This document shows positions 12,301 through 25,800 of a stretch of DNA of 64,000 bases, in pieces (the stretch's first letter is position 1; every line of letters starts with the position of its first letter). The notes beneath the pieces are model-generated. The model was not told the origin of the DNA, did not search any database, and saw nothing but the letters and a program-made list of their open reading frames with translations. Source of the stretch: Sipunculus nudus (taxonomy: Eukaryota; Annelida; Sipuncula; Golfingiida; Sipunculidae); assembly GCA_026874595.1 (NCBI GenBank), contig CM049316.1, forward strand, positions 67,542,676 through 67,606,675, read 5' to 3'. Both the position numbers and the translations under genes were made by a program.

Positions 12301-15300
12301 TGATTTTTTTAATACATAAATCCTCACAAACCGTATATTGTCCGATATGGAATCTACTAGATTATCAATCCCGGTGACAGTATCACTAAACACAAACTAT
12401 AATGTATGTATCTGTCACTACCTATTAATAAAAAAAATATTCAAGAAAGTGCTCTAATGTACCAAATGGTAGGTTTGTAGGTAGGTGTGCGTGAATATCT
12501 AAAATTCTATTATTTTGGAATTAGTCTATGCAATAAATAACATTGGCAGTTTTGATTACATTTTTACGACAAATGGCACCAAGCTACACACGATATCCAA
12601 CCTCAAACCATCTCCAACCAACCAATAAGTTAGTGTGAACAAAGCGATTGTTAGGGGGTTCCCAGATATATACTCTAAATCAGATTGGTTCATTTAGGCA
12701 TTGGCTATTGCTTGCTTTAGCCTCATATATCCCGATTGTATCGGTTTTAATATCATTAGACCCTCCCATTTTTAGGCTGAGGGCAATTCAGCGAGAGTTA
12801 AACAAATACAATCCTCGGTCTACACATCACCAATTAAAAAAAAAATTCCCTGTTCCCAGTGAGGTATTCAAGTGTACAAGTGACGATTTTCTCTCCTGGT
12901 CACCATGTTATAAGTCAAATTGTAATATAAATACCCGCTGGATGAAACAGTCGCGAAATTCAGGCCCAATACAGGGAGTCACACTAATGCGCACCTACCA
13001 ACTCGGCGGAGGCTACTGTATCCATCGTCAGAAAATCGTTTCGATATTGTCACTGCGAATATTACCAAGCGCGTGGATCTGCCGATTGCCTATGCCTACG
13101 TTCTCATGGCAACGATGTCCTCCAAATTAAGTCTAACGTCATAGTATACAAATGAGAGGTAGTTGTCAGTAACTCAAAGACCCTTGTGACCCACTAAAAA
13201 TGCAAATATCAGGAATTCACGATATGGACTTTACAGGTCATTAGTGATAAGAAGAGACAATGATTTACGTCTAATGGTACATGGAATCAGGTTTCATTTT
13301 ATGCGTGTGAGTAGCAATTATTAAAACTTAAGACCTGGTCGGGGTGTATATGATACGGAGCGAGCACGGGAAGCGATAATTCTTAGATATATCATCACAC
13401 AAACTGTTCTTTGGTTCTTTCCTTGAGACAGCCAGAGAAAGACTCCACTGTAAAATAAATTTGTTGTTTCGTTCTGGCGCACTTGAATCTGAAAACTCGT
13501 TACCTTTCCTCAATATTGGCACTGTTAGACTGAATGTTTGGCCAACTGATACTGAGCCTACGCTGTATGAGTTACAGTGAAACCTGGAGGCCGGGCATGT
13601 CAGACAAATCAGTTGCAGCCCAGTGAAATATTATGCAAATCGCAATGTTTCTGATCAACGTGTATCAATCATGAAACCCTCGGCTGCGCCTCGCTGTGCC
13701 TTTTATGACACACACGGAGCGAAACTTACGTGTTGCATGCCATTTTACTCTTCTATTACCAATACTGCACCAAATCTTGATCAGATGAATCAACAGTTGT
13801 ATCACGTAATATTACCAAACAAGCACGTGCTCAAGTTCCTCTTGTACTATCATAGCAACGTCACATATATCATCCACCTATAGGATCAAAACGTTTGGAA
13901 AAATGATAACAATATTTGAAGTGATGTTCACGGTGCTTTCCTCTTTTGCTTTGCTCTATTCACCTTATCAGTCTCTAATAAGCGAAATATATGTTATTTC
14001 CCCGAGGTAGAATAGTGCAGTACGCATAAATGTGTCAGAGGCTTATTCAAGGGCTTGGCCGACCTATTCTGCAGCCATCTTTATTATATTTTACACTGTG
14101 CCTAAAAATAAATAGATCTCCCGGTTTCCGGTACATTTCTCATATTTTTCTAGCTCCCAGAACATTTTACAACATAAACCACCCCAGAAAATCATAGCAT
14201 GTGTGACAAGTTTTCCAGGTATTAACTTGTTTCAAATTAAAGCTCCAGATGGCACCACTAGGCTGAACAATACTAACAGTTATTAATGAATAATTATTAA
14301 TTATCCTGGCTGCATTTCCGTTTCTCTCATACAAGCTCTTAATTGGCAAAAAGTGTTACATATCGATATAATATAGCTACAGTATACATTATTATATTAT
14401 TATGGTGGACGGTCCTACCGCTCTTAGTAATATTTACGTGTGCCTTTAAGTGCGGTATTACATTCCGCGCTCTCCTGTCAAAAACGTACACAAAATCGCC
14501 AATTCTCCACACATGAGATCTGTCTATGAAGTTCGAAGATAGATCCCATGCACTCATTATTTCGCACAGCACGCTTTTACTGAAATCGAGCTACTTCGCC
14601 CAGGAATCGTAAATTACAATCAATAAGGAAATTGAGCAAATAAAGAGCATGCATTGCCAACATTCATTCACAATATCACGGATATAAAAAAAATTCTTGT
14701 CTTTTATGATTAAAATTTTGAAAACCCAGGGAACCACAATACGGCGCGATATCGGTAACGTGACGGTGTAAATGGATACAAAATATAACACGTGTCACTC
14801 GGATTAAGCACTTGTTTGGTAAATGATCGTGACTTTTGGGTGACGTCCGCTATGTTTGGTCAATCTAGGTAACTGTCAGTCGTGGCCGCGCCGGGTGAAC
14901 AACCAGTTGCAAGGTCAAGTACAGTAAAGTACCGTGCCGGGTGAACAACCAGTTGCAGGACACTACCATTGTCTCAATGTATCTTGTCCCTGTGCGGAGG
15001 CTGAAAAAATCCAGGGACGCATTTATGTCATTGTAGCCTCAAGACATTACATAAATCTTCGTGGAGTATGCACGAGGTCCAGATTTCATTTTGTTAGACC
15101 AGTGCCCCTCACTATTATTTTATACATTTATGCACCGTTGGTAAATACATTATGTATACAGATATATATGTGTGTGTATGTGTGTATATTAATTTATATA
15201 TTATTTAATACTGTGGGTATTTCTAATTTTCATGTCACTTGTTTTCCCTAAGAACGTATAAACGGATATGTACAGCCCAATCATTGTCCATTTTATTTGT

Positions 15301-16089
15301 TATTTGTGGAAAGGAAATACGTTTTCTCTGCGTATACTTATTGAAAAATAAAAACAAATTCCTTGCATATACATACACTGTATCTTGTGTTTACCGGAAC
15401 GGGAATACAATTGTCCCTCTCACCTAAAACACACCAGTGTAGCGAATATGCATCCTTTTATCAAAAGCATCAATGTCTGCATTTATGAGTGTTATCAAGG
15501 CATTTTTTTAAATGTATTTACATAGTTAAGAATCAAGTGATAAATGCAAGATGTGCAATGCCGACATGCCAAGATATGTCCTTGAGTATTTGTTTATTAA
15601 GGGGTTCTTATAATTTCAATAATGAAGAGGTTAAAGTGATAAATACCAGATTTTTGAACTGAACATTATCTTATTGCAACACGAGACTGTTTGTTATACT
15701 CCAGCGACTGATCAATACGTCACAGGTGAAACTCAGCTATAAGTGATTTGAAGATACCGCGTTAATCAGTCACAATGAATATCCAGACGTGCCTGTTGTT
15801 ATCTGAAGATATCATTCTAATGGCTGAAAACACATAGACTTTTGCGAAGGTAAATACATGTATTAGAATGATTTAAGGTTAACTCAGTACAAGTGATACG
15901 GGTCACTTGTATTATTCTAATTTTGGTCACCTAAATACACTTTCTAAAAAGACCAAAACCAGAACTATTACATTATCAAATATTATTATTATTATAGAAA
16001 CAATACCCAACTATTAGTGCTACTGATTGGTATCACTGTTATTTTAACTTATAATTTAATTTTACAATATTTTATATGTAATGTTGTTA
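12301..16089. other. Long gene-free stretch
   Basis: The longest open frame here (12648-13130, plus strand) encodes 160 residues with no recognisable domain, no splice context and no second copy, so I read it as chance. A short direct repeat of GCCGGGTGAACAACCAGTTG at 14889 and 14937 (48-bp spacing) is the only local structure noticed. Confidence 0.5.
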
Positions 16090-16428
16090 GGCCAAACAAA
16101 ATAAAAGGTATGGTTCTCAGGCACCGCCCGCATCAATTTAAAACCCCCGCATCGATAATTTTTATTTTTGGTTTTCAATAGAAACTATCCAATTTTGAGC
16201 TGCAGCCCCTCCGACATTTCTTTCAAGAAGATAAAACTATACACTTTCCTTTGTTATGTAGTGCTTTTACTTGTTTACCAAAATACATCTGTCTTTATCA
16301 TGCTTTTCCCTTATCATTTGACATTTTTATCGATACATACCAAAAAAAATAAAAAATAAAAAAGCGCCCGCCCGCATTGATTTCTGAAAAAAGTGCCTGA
16401 GAACCATACCTTCTTTTTATTTTTTGCC
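16090..16428. mobile_element. Complete MITE, 339 bp, inverted ends, TTA target duplication
   Basis: The left end GGCCAAACAAAATAAA continues into AGGTATGGTTCTCAGGCAC. The right end is its inverted counterpart (GTGCCTGAGAACCATACC continuing to TTTTTTGCC), about 35 bp with small indels. TTA flanks both sides (16087-16089 and 16429-16431). A 3-bp TTA duplication and GGC-type ends fit PIF/Harbinger-like MITEs; that assignment is inference. No transposase frame. Related truncated copies lie at 7030-7297 and 36545-36795. Confidence 0.75.
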
Positions 16429-16770
16429 TTAGTCTATTATTATTTTAAATGTAACTATTTCTTTAATTATACCTTAAAACCTTATGACTCACTATTATGA
16501 ATAACTATTTGTATTTTTAGTTATATTTGATTGTATTAGTATATCACTGTTACTATTTTATATTAATTGCTATTGTAGAACATCATAATTCAGTAGTTGT
16601 TTTAAAAAAACAGCCCGTCTTGAGGTTTGTTTATGACATGATGGAAATATCAATCCATCCTCATGACCTACAGATAAACGTGAAGCGAAAATAGTGCAAA
16701 ATACCAGTCTAGACCTAATAAGGAAATAAATGCTTCGATCCATTCACTACGCTGCAGCCTTTTGAATCAG

Positions 16771-16967
16771 AAACACGGAGCGGAACGGAACATGGAACGC
16801 GGAACAGGGGCCTAATTTACGGAGCGGAATGGAACAAAGATTTAAAAATTTCATAACTTTTAAATGGGTGAATTTTTTCAGGACATAAATTAGAGTAATA
16901 AACGTATTTCAACATATTGCGATTTGTTAATTTTTTATTTAAGCCTCTGTTTCGCGTTCCGTGTTTT
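16771..16967. mobile_element. Fold-back (MITE-like) element with GGAACGCGGAAC arms
   Basis: The left arm at 16771-16815 carries AAACACGG, three GGAAC-type motifs and AACAGGGGCCT. The right arm at 16941-16967 reads AAGCCTCTGTTTCGCGTTCC and on to the GTGTTTT end. The arms pair with gaps. No coding capacity and no clear target duplication. Confidence 0.45.
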
Positions 16968-19900
16968 AGGCGAGCCCCTGAAGACCCCTAAGGAGGTGCG
17001 AGTGAGGCCTTTTGTTTTGACTTTGCCGAACTAATTTCAAAAGGCAAAAGCGTAGTTAACGGCTTCGATCGGTATGTCCTCAGGCAATAGTGAATGTCTT
17101 CCCGAATGTTAGTGAACGTGAAACACAAACAGCAAAGTGGTCGTGGATTTACGCATGGAACAGACGAGACGATGTTGACGCGATACCGCTTGAATGAACT
17201 ACAAACGATCTGCCCACAGGCAAAACCGGCACCACAACCTAGGACGGATTTTTTTTTTTTGGAGAGAAAATGACATACCAGAATAAATTACACGCCTGTA
17301 TGGCACATGGATTCACTACGATGTTAATGTGCATACAAAATGTTTCTGTGTACAAGCGTGCTGGAACGATCCAGCAATTTGTTCGTAATGAGCCAGGTTT
17401 TATTGAGGAATACCACAAGCATTCCGTTCTTAAAATCAAATAAATGAATCATCAAGCTTTGCATAGAGTCTGTACAGGATGATCTCTACACAACGTACTG
17501 AAACAGGTAAAACAGATTTACCTTTTCGCGTATGTGAAAGTTGAATTCAAATGTTGTCGTCATTATGTCTGTCTGCCCTTCTCTATGTTTGTCTGTTGAT
17601 AGATATGCGTGTAAGTCCATGTATGCAATATTGTGGATTCAGGGAATTTCGTCAGCACACAATTTCAAGCTTTAAATATCTAATGCTTTTCGCGAGGTTG
17701 TTAGGTCTTGCTTTTCCATTCCCGTCAGACTCAGACAAAAGTAGAAAGACAGATAGAACTTTAGTACCTCGTCCATATACATATTTTAACGAGTTATATT
17801 CCATCTTCATATTTTATTCAAAAGTCTCATTTACGAAGGCTGCATGACGTCAATATCACCATGAAGATCTTGGGCTTCAGCAATGTCGGACCACTTTGGG
17901 ATGTCCCATGACGATCCCGGATGAAAGATCGTACAATCCGATCTTGGACAACCAGTCGGACGATTTCGGATATTAATCTGGAAACTCTTTACCCGCAACT
18001 ATGTACACTGTTATATAATATGTTCTTTTTCGCTAATCATGTTGAAAGAATTTAATAGTAACTGCGCCCTGATATCATCTTTGTTTTATTTCACTAATAC
18101 TCTTTTGGTATCACTAATTAATAAGATAAATCAACCAAACATTGATGATTGGACGGTTTGGACCTTTACTATCTCGGACCATAAGAAGTCAGACCACCGT
18201 GTAGAAATTTCCACACACCTGTCTACATTTAATGTCTCCCATACAAGCTGGAGGTGCAGATGAACATTATTTTTAAGATTCTGTGTATGTAGGAAGGGAA
18301 ATCTGGCACGCGGAATGCAAACTGCGGGAAAGTTTAGATTCTATATGCACAGAATGTGGATGGGCAAACAGAATGCGGAAATATCCATATAGACCAAATA
18401 TGTAAAGTGATATTCCATTTACGCGGATCCAGCAAAACATATCGCTATACATATTCAGCATGGCATCCTGGAGCAACACAAGAAAATATGCATGGTTCCG
18501 TGCCGGTACATATAAAATATAGCAACACGATGTCCGCAATCCGTGCACATGAAATCTTAGCTACAGACGACATAACTGCATGTGCATATGCTCACACTGT
18601 GAACAAGGGAAAGGCTCTAAATGTTCTTATAAAAAGTGGATACAATGAAAAACAGAGGAATCTTCAATGCCAAATTTATCAAAGCATTAAATTATAGGGA
18701 CACTCATATCACGTTTTAACAGCAGCACAAGTGAAGGACTGTAACTGCCACTTTTAGTAGACTATGACGTGGCGGCCATAAAAGCATACCTACACCTATA
18801 GTAGTCGCGCCGATGATCGGGGACCTTTACAAACAAATATTTTTCAAAATATTCATAATTTATGCAAAGGAATTTGCACAGAATATCCAAACAAGATAGA
18901 TAAAATTCATTATTAAAGGCACAGTTTATCGAAGCATGTTGTCCTTCGGGACAGTGTTTGGCCATCACGATCATCAAAAATGAAAACATTGAGGGCTAGA
19001 CTGAAGCATGGAGGTGTAACACAATTATAAAATTGTAAAAAAAAATTCAGTGATATCCGGAACGTTTCTCGAGAATTATGAATCAAGAAATCCGTAAAGA
19101 ACCATTTTGGAAAAAAAAATTATTTGAGGGCGGTTTCAAATTTTGAAACTTTAAATAAAAATAAATACATACAAAACAAGTTCATTTCCTCTGATCTCGG
19201 ATTCACATCTCGTTTTTTATTCGCGCATGTTCAAAATTTTTCGTATCGTAACTGGCAGTCGTAATTCCGCCGGATGAGTGAAAGCCATACCAATAATTCC
19301 CTCCTCTTCCATCCGGCAGATTCTGTTCATCGCCACCTAATAATTAGGCTACGAAGCGCATAAAGCCAATATTCTGCGACGTATAGTTTAATTGGCAGCC
19401 ATGTTGCTGATCAGTATTTGTAGGAATTATCCCGTTCCCGATTGCACGAAATTCGTATAATGTACGTAGAAATACGACATGAATCTTAGGTATATACGAT
19501 ACGACATTGCGATAGGAAATTCCACAATCGTTACGTATCCAAATTTCGTAACTTGTAGGTTTTAGAAATTTTTGCCTCGTAATTGGCTTCCTATCGTGTC
19601 AACATTTCCTTTGGTTTAAGTGACTTAGTCCTTCACTTGCCGCACCCTTCTTTTAACTCTTATTGGTTGAGCGTAAAGTCGGGTTTGACTTCGAAGGATG
19701 TCACTTGTCTTCAAATGACATTAAAATAACTCAAATAACCCTTTCATTTATGATAATCTCAGTATTTCTTTTAATTAAATACATGTCGTTATAGTGAATT
19801 TCTCAGTCGACCCTGTGAACTTGTGCGTTAGCGCAGCGTCCGCCGTCCATGTACTGTCCACCGCCTACTGTTACAAAATAAAATCAACGGCCGTTGCAAC

Positions 19901-21495
19901 TGTCATCATGAAACATGGGAATTATTGATCATGAGATGAATATTCAAATATGAGTATTCTGTGGCGCCACCTATGTTGACCTACTCACTGTCTTTCCACG
20001 TTTATTACCTACTTTCAAGATAAGTAAAAAGGTAAAAATATGTGGGCTTTCACCTGAGGAAAGAAAATAACATGAGTATGAATTCATTCAAATTATTATC
20101 AAAATGGCGTCTTCCCCAACTAAGAATTGCTGAGTCGCGAACTTTGGCAATTGGATGTACTTGCATACATATTTTTAAGAAACCAGCGGTACTTGGAATC
20201 AAAATATACAGCGAGTGGCCTCAAATTACTGAGAACTTTTGCCAGTAATAATCTTATTTAAAAGTGCCCTTCAGGTAAAACCTGTTCAGGTATTGTCAAA
20301 CAGCTTGTCAACAACGTCAAAATCAGTCACTAGAACGGCTTAATGCAGAAAATAACAAGAATATTAATTGCACCTCATTGGCAACCCAGTATTACTCTCA
20401 GACACAAACACATATGAGACCCGTTGACTCGTTGTAAACGTAAAACATAGCATTCCTCCAACTGAGATTAGATCATTCGGGAAGAGGGAAGAAAATTCGA
20501 CTTGCTTGACACAATTCTCATAAATAGATATATTCATACACCAGTTATAATGATTATACATGTAATATAGTGTGTTCTTATTAGAATATTATGGTTATAT
20601 AAATATTGAGTTCTTAATCCGTAAGGTTACTCATGTTCAAGAGTAAAAATGAGCTTCCATCGGGCGCAACTAGTGAAGCTGAACATAAACAACGCGCAAA
20701 TTTACTAGTCGAATTTTTTTTCAAGCTTAAAACCAATGTTTCTTTCTTTCTTTCTTCTTGCATGTTTATTCTCTTTATTTTGGAGTTACTCATAAATGCA
20801 TGCTCAAGAATGGACCTCCGGTCAAGCTGTCTTGTTATTGTAAATAAACACGTATACTGCGATTACTCATACACAGAACCGTAACAACGTGCATTGTGTC
20901 TGAGTGCCGTATTGGTTTGCTGTGAAACTTTTGTATTTGGCCTAAATAAACAATTAGCGTGGGGTAATACACATTATACTGAAAACGATATGTATCTTTA
21001 AAAACCAGCTGAATCAGCCCATTACTTGATTTACTTGGTTAGGGTGTAGTGTGAAGCGGAAATGGTTCAAGATTTCTGTTAGAGCACAACGACGTTACAT
21101 TCACACCAACTCAAATGGTAGTGCTTGGACGCTTGCTGTGCTTAAAGTCTAATACCTCGAGAACAACCAAATACCACATTAATTCAGTATCAACCAGTAT
21201 ATTACGCGTGTAACAGGCCCTAAGAACCATGGTATAGTGGAAAAGGAGGTTCAAAATCTCATGACGGGTATGATGATGTCGCATTCGACACGGCTCTGCG
21301 AACAGAGGAAGCCATCTTGGATTCAACATTAGCCAACATGTTATCAATATATTACGGGACATTTATATTTATAGTGTGGAACTGCAACTCAACATATAAT
21401 AAAATCTCCACATTACCCACAGCAACCTTACATAGTATAAAGTGATCGAATAAACTTTAATTATACACATGCTCCTTAAATTATAAATATCACTT
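16968..21495. other. Gene-free stretch
   Basis: No exon-like block, long frame or terminal repeat recognised. Short frames of 60-113 codons occur on both strands but none shows splice context or a second copy. Confidence 0.45.
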
Positions 21496-21496
21496 A

Positions 21497-21890
21497 TTGT
21501 CATTGGTGGATCTAGGGTTCTGCAAAAGAGGTCCAATTAACCCTGGAAGACCAATGAGAAGGATGTCAAGGCTACAATATGGGTTTGAAACCCTTAAACA
21601 GTGTGTAAAAATGGGGGATGGGTCCAGGGGGTCTAACCTACCCCCCCCCCCCCCCACACACACACCACCAACACACACTCTACAAGTGGGGGCCCACCGA
21701 AAATTCCATATATTCCATTGTAATTCAACAAGGATATTTGTAGTGAGGCACCCAAGCAAAGAGCATTTTGCAACGACTGATCTTTCAACTCTCTCATATA
21801 TGAACTCAACCACCTAAAGTGATATGGTCTTTGCATTTGTCAACATTGCTGTGTTTACAAACGGCTGAAAATAAACATAGCTTGGTGATG
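21497..21890. repeat. Dispersed repeats with poly(C) tract
   Basis: Starts with GGTGGATCTAGGGTTCTG, similar to the CAGGGGCNGATC element ends. It contains 15 Cs (21643-21657) followed by a CA-rich run. From 21735 it matches, in inverse orientation, the first half of the dispersed repeat at 38020-38160. No coding content. Confidence 0.4.
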
Positions 21891-21896
21891 ACCGAC

Positions 21897-21898
<2 letters not shown>

Positions 21899-21954
<56 letters not shown>
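21899..21954. repeat. (TA)n microsatellite
   Basis: Uninterrupted alternating TA of about 56 bp, about 850 bp upstream of the first visible SLC16 exon. Confidence 0.97.
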
Positions 21955-21958
<4 letters not shown>

Positions 21959-22529
21959 AAATGGAAATTAATTATAAAACGATCAATTATATGTTATTTA
22001 TCAATAGTCCTGGAGAATAGGGGCGGGAAGGTCCCGCATGACGGCGTCAGTGTCTACTCTGAACACATTTATTATGAACAAGCTTGGTGATACATTTGTA
22101 GGATATGTTATTGGAAATTCAGTGTGTATTGAATGAGTCATGTTTGTTGAATGTTTTATGTCATTGATCAGACCGTGACAAGGTAATCAAAAGACTGTTA
22201 AAATTACATTAGATCGGCCGCACATAATTTATGTCATAGCTTTCTGTCAGCCTAAGCAAACATCTCAGGAGGCATTACCAACTGGAGCAGACAAGAAGGA
22301 CAGACTCAAGCCGATGTCACACTATAAGAGTGTCGAGTTCGAATCTCCAGTAGCGTATTCTACACACGGTTTTCGATCCGTAAATATTAATGAACTGTAG
22401 ATAATTCCTTTCCAGATATGTCTTATAACGTCTCTGTAAAAGAGTTTGTTTGCCCTGTAGTAAAGTTGACAAATGGAAAACAAACATGTTAAGATGATTG
22501 GTTGCATATGTGCGGAAGTTGAGAGGAAA

Positions 22530-22720
22530 CTGTGGTTCGTCTGACTTGCTGACAGATGTCCTTGTTGTATGTGTCTGGATTATTTTGGTGCCTCGCATTG
22601 AAGAAGCACGTAGATATAAACAAAATGAAATTCTGTGTGCGGTGTTGTCTCCGTTTTCTGGTGATTATTATAAAAGATTCAAGGGTTTAAGGGATTGTCT
22701 CGATTAATGAACGTCAGATA
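22530..22720 (+). repeat. Dispersed repeat fragment
   Basis: Matches the second half of the repeat at 38160-38350 and 5500-5700: GACTTGCTGACAGATGTCC, then GTGTGCGGTG, then TATAAAAGATTCAAGGG. Lies just upstream of the SLC16 exons. Confidence 0.4.
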
Positions 22721-22809
22721 TAGGTCCCTTTAAAAATGATTTGAGCGTTATAAGTTTCGGTGGATTTATGCGCTCCGTAAGTGTTTTCTAACTTATGTTT
22801 CTATTACAG

Positions 22810-25800
22810 CAACGACGACACGCCGCGGGGACGTACAGGATAGGGGCTACGCCTGGGTTGTCCTGGTGGCTAGTATCGTACTCAACTTCTTTTTTTCTGG
22901 GGCAATCATTTCTCAGAGTGTGTTATATCCGGAGCTGTTGGAATACTTCCAAAGACCAAAAGCTGACGTTGCTTTGATCGGCTCTCTTCTTGTCGGCTTC
23001 TCTGGCATGATAGGTAATTTTGTAACTATTTATTAAAATTTGTGAAGCAGGTTTGTCTATGTGTGCTGGCACGCGTGCATGCGTGTAGAGTTATGAATAC
23101 GTTAAATTTTTTTGGGGGGTTATGCAAATTTTATTTTCGGTAATCTAAGACCCTTGAAATCGTAAAATTGTCCGACGATAGATCATCCATTGCCGTAGTA
23201 GTGAGATAATCTTACGATGACAATAACAGTTCCACGAGAACCTAAATGTAACATCAAACACTGAAAATTGATGATCGTAACTGGCAAATAATACACAAAT
23301 AGCATGGTATTAAGGACATTTTTCGTCATATCAATATTTGATTTCTGGATAAAATTGAAACTTAGCTCAAACTTATAATAGGTATATTTTTGCCTTTTGA
23401 CTTTATATAATACAGGCAAGTATTGCGTATATGAGATGTCGAGACCGCAATATAATTGTTTGTGTTACCTATGCAGATGGGGCGTCACATTCATGATGGC
23501 TTTATTCTTAACGATTATTGTACTATCGCGAATATCACGAATATGAAACCCTCAAAAAAAGCAAACCGCAGTAACCCTCGTATGAAAATATATAGGGAAG
23601 GAAACGATTCGAGACGTGACATCCGGCGCTTCTTTTCTGGATTAAGCGAAATGATTTTCCCCCCGATTGTGTGGTCGCAATAGAGTGGGCACCGCCCCCC
23701 CCCCCCCACGCCACCTACGCCCCCTCTGAATTCTTTCCAGTTTCTCATGATTATTGTAGGGACATCGTACGATTGCAGTTCGCCGGTCCTGGTCTGTATT
23801 TTTCCATGGTCTTACAATACATACATATAAGTAAAAGCTACAACGTAAGTTTAAAATCTACCTCTCTCTCTAAAAATATCCAAGAACCCTTAAGTGCAAT
23901 TGTACCTTTCTTCCGATGGAATGCCGAGATGTAATTCCATCTTCTGGTTTAAAATGATTCCTTTGAGAGAATGCTATATAAGTTCATGAACTGAGAGAAA
24001 GGAGACAACTGACACATGCATTTTACGTATACATTGTTCTGGAAATAGAAGTAAATGGATCATTACTCCCCAGTATTTCCTCTCTCTTTCACCTTCGATT
24101 TATTCTTAACAAACAAAATATATGAATATGTCTGCGTAAGTATGCAAGCTCGTTCGTGTGTAGGTGTGTAGGTTTGTGTGCGTAGATGTGTGTGTGAGAG
24201 AGAGAGCGAGAGAGCGAGAGAGAATACTATTTTTTTTTAACACCAAGAGTTATAAAAAGGTGGCCCTTATCTATAAACTTTCCTTGCTTTATCTTATTGT
24301 ATATTGTCTCGTCTTATCTTATCGAGTTTGAGAAGGGTCATCTCATAGATATTTTGTTCATTGCAGTTACCTTACACTCATGAATCATTAATGTCTCTAT
24401 AAACTAATTTCAGGACTCGTTCTGGGGACAATCACCAAGCAGTTCGGATCTCGCCGTGTGGTGATCGTCGGATCCATCGTTGCTTGCATTGCTAACGTAA
24501 TATCCGCTTTTTCACCCGGCCTTCCGCTTGTGCAGTTCTTCCTTGGAGCTGTCCAAGGTAAATGCAAGAACGACTGACATGTTGTAAGGCAGAGCAAGGT
24601 TGTAACAATATTGGTTGGCAATCATGAGAAATATTAACATCAATTAGGCCGCACAGATTTTTATTTTGCAAATAAAGACCAGGCTGCTTATTTGTGCTAG
24701 TGCTTTATTCAATCAAATAATTCACAAAGTTTTGGAAATAGACTTATTTCAAGGATAAAAGAGTTTTTCCTGGCTATCTCACAAAATCCTACGTATAATG
24801 TCTACACTGAACAATACATTTTTATGTGATCTTAGAGTCCTTAGTTACATCAATCGCCAATGATAATTTAATTGAGAAGAGACTGTATCTAAATAAATGA
24901 AAATGCCTTACATAAATGTTGCCGTAGCCCAAAATCATTGCTTGGTGAATAAATTAAATTGCTCGTTGGCTCCTCTGCTTATCCTGGTAGTCAAGCAGGA
25001 TCTTGGTTACATAGTCTCTGTCACAGCTTACCATATGCCATACAGGTAAAGAATGATATTAAAACCTTATCACTCCATATTTGTAATAAGTTTAACAACG
25101 AAAATCGTATCCATTCTTGACAGGGCCATATATAATCTGTCAATTCTTGCAGGGCCATAGATAATGTGTCAATTCTGGACAGGGCCATACATAATCTGTT
25201 AATTCTTGACAGGGCCATATATAATCTGTTATTTCTTTAAAAGGGCATAGATAATCTGTTAATTCTTGAAAGGGCCATAGATAATCTGTCAATTCTTGAC
25301 AGGGCCATCGATAGTCTATCAATTCTGGTCAATGCCATCAGTAAGCTATTATCGTGTAAGGGCCGTCAATTGTCCACTTTCCGGTCAGCTGTAGACTTTT
25401 TTACCTTTGTTTCTTGTTTTTTCCAGGGCTTGGTGTCGGCTGTTATAGCATGTGTACGATTCTTATTACTCTCCAGTACTTCAACAAACATCGTTCTCTG
25501 GCGATGGGGCTGTTAGCGTTCGGATTAGGGCTGGGTACCGTCGGTCTGCCACTCATCACCCGCGTACTCATAGGTAAGGTATGCCAAGGAGGCAACGTTT
25601 TCATCTGGACTGTTAGATTATTTTTCGCGTAATCATTTTTATTTCTACCGGACCGCACAGGTGATGCATAAAGACATACATTTTGATAAGGTGCCACTCT
25701 TGCATCTCTTACAAAAGGGATTTCTGTGTGTATGGTAGGGTAGCGGGGTTTTCTTGTACGTGCGTAGAGATATACGAAGAGAAATAATCCTTCTCTGTCT

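Noticed and set aside
12648..13130. 160-codon open frame, the longest of the gene-free region
   Set aside because: No domain, no splice context, no second copy and low-complexity composition; consistent with chance.
21490..21836. Frames with proline- or glycine-rich runs on both strands
   Set aside because: Created by a poly(C) and CA tract inside a dispersed repeat.
25021..25322. Minus-strand frames with ten-residue repeats (WPCQELTDY)
   Set aside because: Shadow of the 30-bp intron minisatellite in the SLC16 gene.
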